A DNA stretch of 64,000 bases, taken from Clostridium sp. (lineage in GTDB: Bacteria > Bacillota > Clostridia > Lachnospirales > Lachnospiraceae). The stretch spans positions 62,001 through 126,000 of the forward strand of contig JAGZZT010000006.1 in assembly GCA_018377235.1 (NCBI GenBank), in the 5' to 3' direction. This document shows positions 1 to 7,610 of this stretch, one piece after another. Position 1 is the first letter of the stretch, and the number at the start of each line of letters is the position of its first letter. Position numbers and translations under genes: made by a program. The notes under the pieces are model-generated. The model worked only from the letters and a program-made list of their open reading frames with translations. It made no database searches and had not been told where the DNA came from.

Positions 1-332
1 TTGGCAATGACACAGCCGCCGCGCTTCAGACAGCGGATAGCAGTGTGAACGCTCTCTGTGGTAGAATATCCCAGATTGAATTGACTGGCAACCACAGGTC
101 CCAGAATTTCCATATCTGTGCCAGGCAGCAGATTTGCTTTGTGTCTGACGGATAGGGAGACCAGCCGTTTCAGAGAAATAGACTTGTCTGTCAGCCGGTC
201 CACCGCCATAGCCAGGCAGCAGAGACCGCAGCCAGCTTCCCGGACAGATGCCTGGATTAAAGGACTTCCAGGATGGCTGATATCTGTGGGATATGGAAGA
301 GAAGGATAGTCTAATTGATTTAAAAATTTCAT
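1..332 (-). CDS. C39-like cysteine peptidase-fold protein, partial (3' end outside window)
   Basis: The minus strand opens at an ATG (330-332) preceded by a GGGGG-type ribosome-binding site and stays open to the left edge, giving about 110 residues. Near residue 34 it reads REAGCGLCCLAMAVDRLT. This resembles the active-site Cys segment of peptidase_C39_2 and other papain-like proteins (GCG followed by a hydrophobic helix with AM). A later CLKRGGCVIA segment is typical of the same fold, where a Gly-rich strand precedes the catalytic His; the His itself would lie outside the window. No signal peptide is visible. It is divergent from the P1 peptidase gene. The family is a moderate-confidence call from two motifs and the substrate is unknown. 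Confidence 0.55.
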   Translation of the reverse strand, partial: MKFLNQLDYPSLPYPTDISHPGSPLIQASVREAGCGLCCLAMAVDRLTDKSISLKRLVSLSVRHKANLLPGTDMEILGPVVASQFNLGYSTTESVHTAIRCLKRGGCVIA

Positions 333-360
333 AATGTACCCCCTGCATTTAAAAATTCCT

Positions 361-390
361 TTGACAATCCATGTTTCTATAAGATATTAT
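361..390 (+). promoter_or_regulatory. Promoter for the P1-family peptidase
   Basis: TTGACA at 361-366 and TATTAT at 385-390 are separated by 18 bp (17 bp if GATATT is taken as the -10). It lies 79 bp upstream of the preferred start. Confidence 0.6.
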
Positions 391-468
391 GGGGGAAAAG
401 AAGTCTTTTGTCCAACATTTTTTGTGAAATGCCTGATGGGGGACATAAAACAAGGGAGGTTTACAAAC

Positions 469-1572
469 ATGAAAAAAAGAATCTGCGATTATGGTATTTC
501 CATTGGAGAACATCCCAGAGGAAAGAGAAATAAGATAACAGATGTACCGGGGGTAAGGGTTGGTCACAGGACGCTGGAAGGAGAAGGCCTTCACACAGGC
601 GTTACAGTCATTCTTCCAGTGGAGGATAATATCTTTTTAAATAAATGCACCGCGGCGGCCTATGTTCATAACGGATTCGGAAAAACCTGCGGTCTTCCTC
701 AGATCGAAGAGCTGGGAACACTGGAAACACCTATTGCCCTGACGAATACCTTGAATGTGGGGCTTGTGGCGGACGCTCTGGTAGAGTACACTTTAAAGCA
801 GTGCCAGGCGGATGGAGCGGAGGCTTCTTCTGTAAATCCTGTGGTGGGAGAGTGCAATGACAGCCGGATCAACCAGATTTCCCGCCGGGCAGTGAAAAAA
901 GAGGATGTGTTTGCCGCTATTGATCAGGCGGGAGAAGATTTTGAGGAGGGCTGTGTGGGAGCCGGAGCGGGAACTATCTGTTATGGCTTCAAAGGCGGAA
1001 TCGGTTCAGCTTCCCGTGCAATAACGATTGGAGAAAAAAATTATACTATCGGAGTTCTGGTGCAGTCTAATTTTGGAGCTACCCGTTTTTTGACTATAAA
1101 TGGAGTTCCTGTAGGAAGAGAAATTCTGGCAGCAGCAGATAAAAGAGAAGATCTGTCTCGTCCTTTCCCGTCTGAACAGGCCAGAGCGGCGGTGAGAAAT
1201 TCTATGTTCCGAGAAGCGGAGGAGGATCGTGGCTCTATCATGATGATCTGTGCTACCGATCTGCCTCTGTCTGATCGGCAGCTGCGCCGTCTGATTCGCA
1301 GAATGTGCAATGGACTTGCCCGGACCGGCTCTTATACAGGCCACGGAAGCGGGGAAATAATGATTGGCTTTACTACGGCAGGCAGGGTTCCTGACGGGAA
1401 GGAGCCGGTTGTTCTGAACAGGGAGTGCTTAAACGAAGCTCTCATGGACGCTCCTTTCCAGGCTGTGGCAGAGGCTACAGAGGAGGCAGTGTTAAATTCC
1501 ATGACAGCTGCTGTTACGACAGAGGGGCTGGACGGAACAAAGTATTATAGTCTGGCAGAGTTTCTGCAGTAA
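469..1572 (+). CDS. P1 family (DmpA/BapA-like) aminopeptidase
   Basis: A 367-residue protein of the S58/P1 family (L-aminopeptidase/D-esterase DmpA, beta-aminopeptidase BapA). These enzymes cleave themselves at a Gly-Ser bond, and the freed Ser becomes the N-terminal nucleophile. The Gly-Ser pair is visible as DRGSIMMICATDLPL with Gly255-Ser256, close to Gly249-Ser250 of DmpA. Other family landmarks are TNTLNVGLVADALV, PVVGECND and GAGAGTICYGFKGGIG. The start at 469 is chosen because AAGGGAGG sits just upstream; an in-frame start at 334 has no ribosome-binding site and would add unrelated residues. No signal peptide is seen, so it is probably cytoplasmic and handles unusual or D-containing peptides. 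It precedes the trp leader but has its own promoter. Confidence 0.85.
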   Translation: MKKRICDYGISIGEHPRGKRNKITDVPGVRVGHRTLEGEGLHTGVTVILPVEDNIFLNKCTAAAYVHNGFGKTCGLPQIEELGTLETPIALTNTLNVGLVADALVEYTLKQCQADGAEASSVNPVVGECNDSRINQISRRAVKKEDVFAAIDQAGEDFEEGCVGAGAGTICYGFKGGIGSASRAITIGEKNYTIGVLVQSNFGATRFLTINGVPVGREILAAADKREDLSRPFPSEQARAAVRNSMFREAEEDRGSIMMICATDLPLSDRQLRRLIRRMCNGLARTGSYTGHGSGEIMIGFTTAGRVPDGKEPVVLNRECLNEALMDAPFQAVAEATEEAVLNSMTAAVTTEGLDGTKYYSLAEFLQ

Positions 1573-1638
1573 AATTTGAGGAAATGATTTGAGAAGAAAT
1601 AGAATTTTCAAAATTTTTCAAAACTTTGGACAAAACTA

Positions 1639-1667
1639 TTGACATGCGCATACAATGCGAGTATAAT
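1639..1667 (+). promoter_or_regulatory. trp operon promoter
   Basis: Consensus promoter: TTGACA at 1639-1644, 17 bp, TATAAT at 1662-1667. Transcription would start near 1674, just before the T-box stem I. Confidence 0.85.
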
Positions 1668-1689
1668 ATGCAAAAAATCAATACTTTAA

Positions 1690-1966
1690 ACCGTTGAAGC
1701 GGAGATAACGGCAATGATGCCTTTACAGAGAGCCTGCGATGCTGAGAATCAGGCAAGAAACAAGTTGTCAAATGGACCGCTGAGGGCGCAGTCAAATGTG
1801 ATTATCACAAAGTATTCTGCGACGTTGCAGGCAGACGTAATTTGCCGGGGATATGTTGGTATCCTGCTAAGTGCACAGGCCATTCTGTGAATCAAGGTGG
1901 CACCGCGGATAAGTGTTTTTATTCGTCCTTGACAGAGAGAGTATATTTCTGTCAAGGGCGTTTTTA
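1690..1966 (+). promoter_or_regulatory. T-box leader (tRNA-Trp sensing) with intrinsic terminator
   Basis: The T-box signature AAGGTGGCACCGCGG is at 1894-1908. Stem I closes by AGCGG (1698-1702) pairing with CCGCT (1777-1781). Directly above that helix the 3' side of the specifier loop reads AATGGA, giving specifier codon TGG (Trp) at 1773-1775 followed by a purine. The acceptor-pairing bulge is TGGC (1898-1901), and its C matches the G73 discriminator of bacterial tRNA-Trp. The terminator pairs GTCCTTGACAG with CTGTCAAGGGC (about 1925-1959) and is followed by a T-run. Uncharged tRNA-Trp should favour antitermination into trpD. The tRNA identity is an inference from specifier and bulge, which agree. 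Confidence 0.9.
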
Positions 1967-1975
1967 TTTTATGAG

Positions 1976-2016
1976 ACTCTTTTGATGAAAATTACGTCAA
2001 AGGAGTTTTTTCTTTT
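1976..2016 (+). terminator. Second intrinsic-terminator-like hairpin after the T-box
   Basis: ACTCTTTTGATG (1976-1987) pairs along its whole length with CGTCAAAGGAGT (1995-2006), allowing G-U pairs, and is followed by TTTTTCTTTTC. It lies after the T-box terminator and before trpD, so read-through transcripts must also pass it. Confidence 0.6.
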
Positions 2017-2068
2017 CAAAGGAGGTGCAGCTAAACAGATACTCAAAAATTTTATAAAGGAGATATGA
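1985..2068 (+). pseudogene. Possible trpG 3' remnant (27 codons)
   Basis: An open frame from ATG 1985 to TGA 2068 ends three bases before the trpD start. Its last residues, AAKQILKNFIKEI, resemble the C-terminal helix of anthranilate synthase component II (G-x-x-I-L-x-N-F-I/L pattern), and trpG normally sits exactly here. No ribosome-binding site precedes the ATG and there are no Trp codons, so it is neither a classic leader peptide nor an intact gene. It also contains the ribosome-binding site of trpD (AAAGGAG). A short chance open frame remains possible. Confidence 0.35.
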
Positions 2069-2071
2069 GTT

Positions 2072-3103
2072 ATGATTAAAGAAGCGATCGTAAAGATTGT
2101 AAATAAAGAAGACCTCACCTATGATGAGGCATACACTGTGATAAACGAAATTATGAGCGGTGAAACAACGGCAACACAAAATGCCGCTTTCCTTGCCGCC
2201 CTGTCCACAAAAAGTACAAAAGCTGAAACTATCGATGAGATCGCAGGCTGTGCAGCTGCTATGAGAGCACACGCCGTCAAGGTTGAAACTGGCATGGAGC
2301 TTTTTGATATTGTCGGAACAGGTGGTGACAATGCTCATAGTTTTAATATTTCCACTACCTCGGCGATCGTTGCCGCAGCAGGGGGAATAAAAGTGGCAAA
2401 GCATGGAAATCGTGCCGCTTCTTCACAGTGCGGAACAGCGGATTGTCTGGAAGCACTTGGTGTAAACATTAAGCAGAGTCCGAAAAAATGTATTGAATTG
2501 CTGGATGAAATCGGCATGTGCTTTTTCTTTGCACAGAAATATCATACCTCTATGAAATATGTAGGCGCTATCCGCAAAGAACTGGGTTTCCGCACTGTGT
2601 TTAATATTCTAGGGCCTCTTACCAACCCTGGAACTCCGTCAATGCAGCTTCTCGGCGTGTATGACGACTATCTGGTTGAGCCACTGGCACAGGTACTCAT
2701 CAGTCTCGGAATTAAACGCGGCATGGTAGTATATGGACAAGACAAACTTGACGAGATCTCTATGAGCGCACCGACTACAATATGCGAAATCCGTGACGGC
2801 TGGTTCAGAACCTCAGTGGTTACGCCGGAAGATTTTGGTTTTGAACGCTGTACCAAAGAAGAGTTAAAAGGCGGCACTCCCGAAGAAAATGCAAAAATCA
2901 CTCTGGCTATTCTGAATGGAGAAAGAGGACATAAGAGAAATGCGGTTTTGATGAACGCTGGTGCGGCGTTATATATCGGAGGAAAGGCTGATAGTATGAA
3001 GAATGGCATTATGCTTGCGGCTGAAATCATTGATTCGGGTAAAGCCCTGGAAACGCTGAACAAATTGATCGAAGCCAGCTGCCGCCCGGAGGTGGAGGTA
3101 TGA
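2072..3103 (+). CDS. trpD: Anthranilate phosphoribosyltransferase TrpD
   Basis: A 343-residue enzyme that transfers phosphoribose from PRPP to anthranilate, the second dedicated step of tryptophan synthesis. The PRPP loop is seen as DIVGTGGDNAHSFNISTTSA, followed by KHGNRAASSQCGTADCLEALG and GFRTVFNILGPLTNPG, all diagnostic of the family. Length is normal. The ribosome-binding site AAAGGAG is 9-10 bases before the ATG. It is the first intact gene of the operon and overlaps trpC by ATGA. It is not fused to a TrpG domain and no trpG or trpE precedes it, although the T-box leader shows that this is the true operon head. Confidence 0.97.
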   Translation: MIKEAIVKIVNKEDLTYDEAYTVINEIMSGETTATQNAAFLAALSTKSTKAETIDEIAGCAAAMRAHAVKVETGMELFDIVGTGGDNAHSFNISTTSAIVAAAGGIKVAKHGNRAASSQCGTADCLEALGVNIKQSPKKCIELLDEIGMCFFFAQKYHTSMKYVGAIRKELGFRTVFNILGPLTNPGTPSMQLLGVYDDYLVEPLAQVLISLGIKRGMVVYGQDKLDEISMSAPTTICEIRDGWFRTSVVTPEDFGFERCTKEELKGGTPEENAKITLAILNGERGHKRNAVLMNAGAALYIGGKADSMKNGIMLAAEIIDSGKALETLNKLIEASCRPEVEV

Positions 3104-3882
3104 CAATACTAGACCAGCTTGCAGGCTATGCACGAAAACGGGCTGACGAGGCAAAAAGAAGAACGTCTCTTGCGGAAATCAGGCGGCAGGCATTTTTCAT
3201 GCCGACAGGCAGATTTACTTTTGAAAATGCCCTGAAAAAATCTGGCATTTCATTCATCTGTGAGTGTAAAAAAGCCTCGCCTTCCAAAGGCTTGATTGTA
3301 TCAGATTTTCCATATTTGCAGATTGCAAAGGAATACGAAGCAGCTGGTGCAGACTGTATTTCCGTGCTGACGGAGCCAAAATGGTTTTTAGGGAGTGACG
3401 AATATCTCCGTGAGATTGCGGATGCCGTGTCAGTCCCCTGTCTGCGTAAGGATTTCATCGTAGACGAATATATGGTTTACGAGGCAAAGGTGCTCGGCGC
3501 ATCGGCAGTGCTGCTAATTTGCACTATACTGAGCGAGGCAGAGATTAAAGAACACATACACATTTGCGATGAACTGGGACTTTCCGCTTTGGTGGAAGCG
3601 CATAATGAAAAAGAGGTGCAAACGGCACTGAATGCCGGAGCACGGATCATCGGTGTAAACAACCGCAGCCTCAAGGATTTTTCAGTGGATACAAATAACA
3701 GCTGCAGACTTCGGAAGCTGATTCCTCCGAATGTACTGTTTGTTTCCGAAAGCGGTGTTCAGACAGCCGGGGATGTGGCAGCACTCCGTAAAATTGGAGC
3801 AGATGCGGTTTTGATTGGAGAATCACTGATGAGGGCGGATGATAAAAAGGCGAAACTCACAGAACTGCGAGGTGGCATATGA
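3100..3882 (+). CDS. trpC: Indole-3-glycerol phosphate synthase TrpC
   Basis: A 260-residue TIM-barrel enzyme that closes the indole ring, converting CdRP to indole-3-glycerol phosphate. The catalytic Lys segment FICECKKASPSKG, VLTEPKWFLG, PCLRKDFIVDEYMVYEAK, GVNNRSLKDF and VSESGVQT are all present and in order. The start overlaps the trpD stop (ATGA) and the stop overlaps the trpF start in the same way, indicating translational coupling. It is a single-function enzyme, not a TrpC-TrpF fusion. Confidence 0.97.
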   Translation: MTILDQLAGYARKRADEAKRRTSLAEIRRQAFFMPTGRFTFENALKKSGISFICECKKASPSKGLIVSDFPYLQIAKEYEAAGADCISVLTEPKWFLGSDEYLREIADAVSVPCLRKDFIVDEYMVYEAKVLGASAVLLICTILSEAEIKEHIHICDELGLSALVEAHNEKEVQTALNAGARIIGVNNRSLKDFSVDTNNSCRLRKLIPPNVLFVSESGVQTAGDVAALRKIGADAVLIGESLMRADDKKAKLTELRGGI

Positions 3883-4487
3883 CGAAAATCAAATTGTGTG
3901 GTCTGTTCCGGCCCTGTGATATTGAAACTGCAAATGAATTAAAACCTGATTATATTGGATTTGTATTTGCCGCAAAAAGCCAGCGTCATGTAACACCGCA
4001 GACAGCAGCAGAGCTGAAGGAGCTGCTTTTTCCCAAAATACAGGCAGTTGGCGTGTTTGTCAATGAAGATGAGGAAAAGATAGCGGATCTGCTGAGCAGC
4101 GGTGTCATTGACATTGCTCAACTCCATGGGGACGAGGACGAAAGCTATATCAGCCGCTTAAAACAACTTGCCGATAAACCGATTATCAAGGCATTTCGGA
4201 TAGAAACGGCCAATGATATTGTAAATGCCGTGCAGTGTTCCGCTGACTATATCCTTTTGGACTCCGGTGCGGGAACGGGAACAGTATTTGACTGGAATCT
4301 TCTGAAGAATATACAGAGGCCTTATTTTCTCGCAGGAGGTCTTGGAACTGACAATGTGGAAAGCGCAGTTGAACAGTTAACCCCTTTTGCGGTTGACGTC
4401 AGCTCAGGAATTGAAACTAATGGACTAAAAGATAAAACAAAAATGGCGGCATTTGTTGCCGCTGTCAGAAAGGAAGAAAAAATATGA
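3879..4487 (+). CDS. trpF: Phosphoribosylanthranilate isomerase TrpF
   Basis: A 202-residue TIM-barrel isomerase converting N-(5-phosphoribosyl)anthranilate to CdRP. The N-terminal KLCGLFR motif holds the catalytic Cys (usual form KICGLTR). Other landmarks are GFVFAAKSQRHVTPQ, VGVFVNE, AQLHGDED, LLDSGAGTGTVFDW with the catalytic Asp, FLAGGL and VDVSSGIET. Short and complete. It overlaps both neighbours by four bases. Confidence 0.96.
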   Translation: MTKIKLCGLFRPCDIETANELKPDYIGFVFAAKSQRHVTPQTAAELKELLFPKIQAVGVFVNEDEEKIADLLSSGVIDIAQLHGDEDESYISRLKQLADKPIIKAFRIETANDIVNAVQCSADYILLDSGAGTGTVFDWNLLKNIQRPYFLAGGLGTDNVESAVEQLTPFAVDVSSGIETNGLKDKTKMAAFVAAVRKEEKI

Positions 4488-5674
4488 CAAATCCCAACGG
4501 ACGCTTCGGCATTCACGGTGGGCAATATATTCCCGAAACGCTGATGAATGCAGTCATTGAACTGGAAGAAGCATATAACTATTACAAAAACGATCCTGAA
4601 TTTAACAAAGAACTTACCGAGCTTTTCAATGAATACGCAGGCAGACCGTCAAGGCTTTATTTTGCTCAGAAGATGACCGCTGACCTGGGCGGCGCAAAAA
4701 TATATCTTAAGCGTGAAGATCTAAATCATACAGGCGCACATAAAATTAACAATGTGCTTGGTCAGGCACTTCTGGCAAAGAAGATGGGAAAGACACGCCT
4801 GATTGCTGAGACAGGAGCTGGTCAGCACGGCGTTGCTGCTGCAACAGCAGCCGCTCTTATGGGCATGGAATGTGTGGTTTTTATGGGCGAGGAAGACACA
4901 GTGCGTCAGGCACTCAACGTGTATCGTATGCGGCTTCTAGGTGCAGAGGTGATTTCTGTAAAGACAGGGACGGCAACGCTGAAAGATGCGGTTTCTGAAG
5001 CCATGCGTGAGTGGACTTCCCGTATCAGCGACACGCATTACTGCCTTGGCTCAGTTATGGGCCCTCATCCGTTTCCTACCATTGTCCGTGATTTTCAGGC
5101 GGTTATTTCAAAAGAGATCAAGGAACAAATCATTCAAAAAGAAGGAAGACTTCCGGATGCAGTTATTGCCTGTGTAGGCGGCGGTTCAAACGCCATTGGC
5201 AGCTTTTATCATTTTATTGATGACGAGGGAGTGAAGCTGATTGGCTGTGAAGCGGCAGGCAGAGGGATTGATACTTTTGAAACAGCGGCGACGATTTCCA
5301 CGGGCAGACTTGGTATTTTCCACGGAATGAAGTCTTACTTCTGTCAGGATAAAGACGGTCAGATTGCTCCTGTTTACTCCATTTCTGCAGGACTTGATTA
5401 TCCAGGTGTGGGACCAGAACACGCACATCTTTATGATATCGGACGGGCAGAATATGTTCCAGTCACAGATGATGAGGCGGTAAACGCTTTTGAATATCTG
5501 GCAAAAACAGAGGGCATCATTCCCGCAATCGAATCGGCGCACGCAGTTGCTCACGCTATAAAAATAGCGCCGGCAATGGATAAAGACAAAATTATCACAG
5601 TGACTATTTCCGGCAGAGGCGACAAGGACTGCGCCGCCATTGCCCGTTACAGAGGGGAGGATATTCATGAGTAA
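4484..5674 (+). CDS. trpB: Tryptophan synthase beta chain TrpB
   Basis: A 396-residue PLP enzyme joining indole and L-serine to give tryptophan, in complex with TrpA. The PLP Lys is Lys87 in HTGAHKINN, the same number as in Escherichia coli. GAGQHGVAAATAAALMGM, the phosphate-binding GGGSNAIGSF and the C-terminal TISGRGDKD are present. The short N-terminus and high match to TrpB1 landmarks show the TrpA-partnered form rather than TrpB2. The start overlaps trpF and the end overlaps the trpA start by 8 bases. Confidence 0.97.
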   Translation: MTNPNGRFGIHGGQYIPETLMNAVIELEEAYNYYKNDPEFNKELTELFNEYAGRPSRLYFAQKMTADLGGAKIYLKREDLNHTGAHKINNVLGQALLAKKMGKTRLIAETGAGQHGVAAATAAALMGMECVVFMGEEDTVRQALNVYRMRLLGAEVISVKTGTATLKDAVSEAMREWTSRISDTHYCLGSVMGPHPFPTIVRDFQAVISKEIKEQIIQKEGRLPDAVIACVGGGSNAIGSFYHFIDDEGVKLIGCEAAGRGIDTFETAATISTGRLGIFHGMKSYFCQDKDGQIAPVYSISAGLDYPGVGPEHAHLYDIGRAEYVPVTDDEAVNAFEYLAKTEGIIPAIESAHAVAHAIKIAPAMDKDKIITVTISGRGDKDCAAIARYRGEDIHE

Positions 5675-6437
5675 TATTAAGAAAGCGTTTGAAAAGGGCA
5701 AGGCATTCATCCCATTTATCACCTGTGGAGATCCTGATCTAGAAACAACAGCGTCACTGGTTCGTGCAGCTGCAGAGAACGGAGCAGACCTTATTGAGCT
5801 TGGTATTCCGTTCTCCGATCCCACCGCAGAGGGCTCCGTTATTCAGGGAGCAAACCTGAGAGCGCTGAACGGCGGCATCACAACTGATAAGATCTTCGCC
5901 TTTGTCAAAGAGCTTCGCCGCGATGTGAAAATTCCAATGGTTTTTATGACCTATGCCAATGTGATTTTTTCCTATGGTGCGGAAAAATTTATTTCCACCT
6001 GTGGTGATATTGCGATTGACGGATTAATTCTTCCCGATTTGCCATTTGAAGAAAAAGAGGAGTTTCTGCCTGTCTGTCAAAAATATGGCGTTGACTTGAT
6101 TTCACTGATTGCTCCTACTTCTGAAAACCGCATCGCTATGATAGCCAAAGAAGCAGAAGGATTCATATATATCGTATCCAGTCTCGGCGTTACAGGCATG
6201 AGAAGTGAAATAAAGACAGACCTTTCATCTATTATTAAAGTGGTACGTGAGAATACTGATATTCCTTGTGCAGTAGGATTTGGTATTTCAACGCCGGAAC
6301 AGGCAAAGAAAATGGCAGCTGTTTCTGATGGCGCAATTGTTGGCTCAGCTATTATTAAATTGCTTGAAAAACACGGAAAAGATGCGCCTGAGCATGTGGG
6401 AGAGTATATAAAGTCGATGAAGAAAGCTATAAGATAA
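5667..6437 (+). CDS. trpA: Tryptophan synthase alpha chain TrpA
   Basis: A 256-residue subunit that cleaves indole-3-glycerol phosphate to indole and glyceraldehyde-3-phosphate. The start at 5667 is preferred because GGGGAGG lies 6 bases upstream; an earlier in-frame ATG at 5640 is inside trpB without such a site. The catalytic Glu is Glu44 in LIELGIPFSDP. The second acid, Asp60 in the E. coli enzyme, aligns 11 residues later with Glu55 in TAEGSVIQ, so it is Glu here. VSSLGVTGMR and the phosphate site GFGISTPEQ are present. Last gene of the operon. Confidence 0.96.
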   Translation: MSNIKKAFEKGKAFIPFITCGDPDLETTASLVRAAAENGADLIELGIPFSDPTAEGSVIQGANLRALNGGITTDKIFAFVKELRRDVKIPMVFMTYANVIFSYGAEKFISTCGDIAIDGLILPDLPFEEKEEFLPVCQKYGVDLISLIAPTSENRIAMIAKEAEGFIYIVSSLGVTGMRSEIKTDLSSIIKVVRENTDIPCAVGFGISTPEQAKKMAAVSDGAIVGSAIIKLLEKHGKDAPEHVGEYIKSMKKAIR

Positions 6438-6527
6438 AAACTGACGCTGTTCAAAGTCAAGCAGCGGCTGAAAAAAACAAAAGAGAACCAAAGAGGATTT
6501 GGCGGCACGCAGGTGCAGAGAACAGCA

Positions 6528-6558
6528 AAGACCGGAAAAATAAGCGTTTTCCGGTCTT
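6528..6558 (+). terminator. Hairpin at the end of the trp operon
   Basis: AAGACCGGAAAA pairs with TTTTCCGGTCTT around a short ATAAGCG loop. There is no clear T-run after it on the plus strand, so it may be a weak terminator or an RNA 3' end stabiliser. Confidence 0.5.
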
Positions 6559-6626
6559 ATGACGTGTGCGGCTATGGTGCTGAACTCTATTGCTGTACCT
6601 GCAATATATATCAGAAAAATCTGTTC

Positions 6627-7349
6627 TTAGACCTGCTGTCCGTCTCCGGCTGCCTGAGTGAAGGCCTTAAACAGAGGCAGCATAGTATCGTTGAAAGCCA
6701 GCATGGCTTCTGGATGCCACTGCAGACCAATACCGAAGGGATAATCGCGTACCTCTACAGCTTCTACTACACCATCGTCAGAGTGAGCCGCTACTTTGAG
6801 AACGCCTGGAACTCTCTTCAGAGCCTGGTGGTGATAGCTGTTGGTCCAGATACGGTCACCGAACAGGCTGTGAAGAATAGTGTCCTCCTGGATAGTGACA
6901 GGGTGGCTTACATCGCCCCGATCTGTTTCCTGCATATGTTTGGAGACAGTAGGAGAAAACTCGGTTAAGTCCTGATAAAGAGTGCCTCCGCAGGCCACGT
7001 TGAGTACCTGAATACCGCGGCAGATGGCGATAAAAGGCTTTCTGGAATCCAGAACCAGCTTCATCAGATTCAGCTGATAGTCATCCAGCAGAAGGCTGCT
7101 TGGACCAGTCAGACGGCTGGGCAGCTCATTGTATCGGCAGGGAGAAATATCCTGTCCTCCGCTGAAAAGAAATCCATCGCACATATGGGCGTAGTCTTTG
7201 AGCAGCTCCTCCTCCTTCGTGACGGGAAGCAGAATAGGGATGCCTCCTGCCTGTATGACAGCGTTCTGATAGTTGATGTTTACAGATACTCTGGGTACTG
7301 CCTGTGCATCTAAAATAGTGATAATTCCGATAAGCGGCTTTTTCGTCAT
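6627..7349 (-). CDS. Class I glutamine amidotransferase-like hydrolase (PuuD/gamma-Glu-GABA hydrolase family)
   Basis: A 240-residue member of peptidase family C26. The triad is visible as Cys110 (FIAICRGIQVLN), His212 and Glu214 (LQWHPEAM). An oxyanion-strand segment FLFSGGQDISP is also present. Family members hydrolyse gamma-glutamyl amides such as gamma-Glu-GABA, or gamma-glutamyl peptides. The ATG at 7347-7349 follows AAGGGGG; longer in-frame starts upstream encode low-complexity residues without a ribosome-binding site. No polyamine genes are adjacent. It is divergent from the peptide transport operon, which suggests a role in gamma-linked peptide turnover (inference). Confidence 0.85.
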   Translation of the reverse strand: MTKKPLIGIITILDAQAVPRVSVNINYQNAVIQAGGIPILLPVTKEEELLKDYAHMCDGFLFSGGQDISPCRYNELPSRLTGPSSLLLDDYQLNLMKLVLDSRKPFIAICRGIQVLNVACGGTLYQDLTEFSPTVSKHMQETDRGDVSHPVTIQEDTILHSLFGDRIWTNSYHHQALKRVPGVLKVAAHSDDGVVEAVEVRDYPFGIGLQWHPEAMLAFNDTMLPLFKAFTQAAGDGQQV

Positions 7350-7610
7350 AGGTAAAACCCCCTTAAAAGATAAGTATAGTATATAAGATATTCTAATTAT
7401 AACACTAAATGAAGAAACATCACAGGAAAAATGAAAATAGATGATAAATAAAAATAAATTAAAAAAATATTGCAATGTATATTTAAATGTGTAATAATAT
7501 ACGCAACTATTTTAAATCATCAAGTTAAAGTGGTAGATTGACAGCGTGTTAAACTTGCGAAAAAGGAAAATTCGGCGTATCGCAGACGGGTGAGAGGGGA
7601 GGAAAGAAAT

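Noticed and set aside
5186..5824. Open frame opposite trpB/trpA
   Set aside because: Shadow of two certain genes; composition and lack of motifs.
6513..6968. Plus-strand open frame of 151 codons
   Set aside because: It overlaps the C26 hydrolase gene antisense and has no ribosome-binding site.
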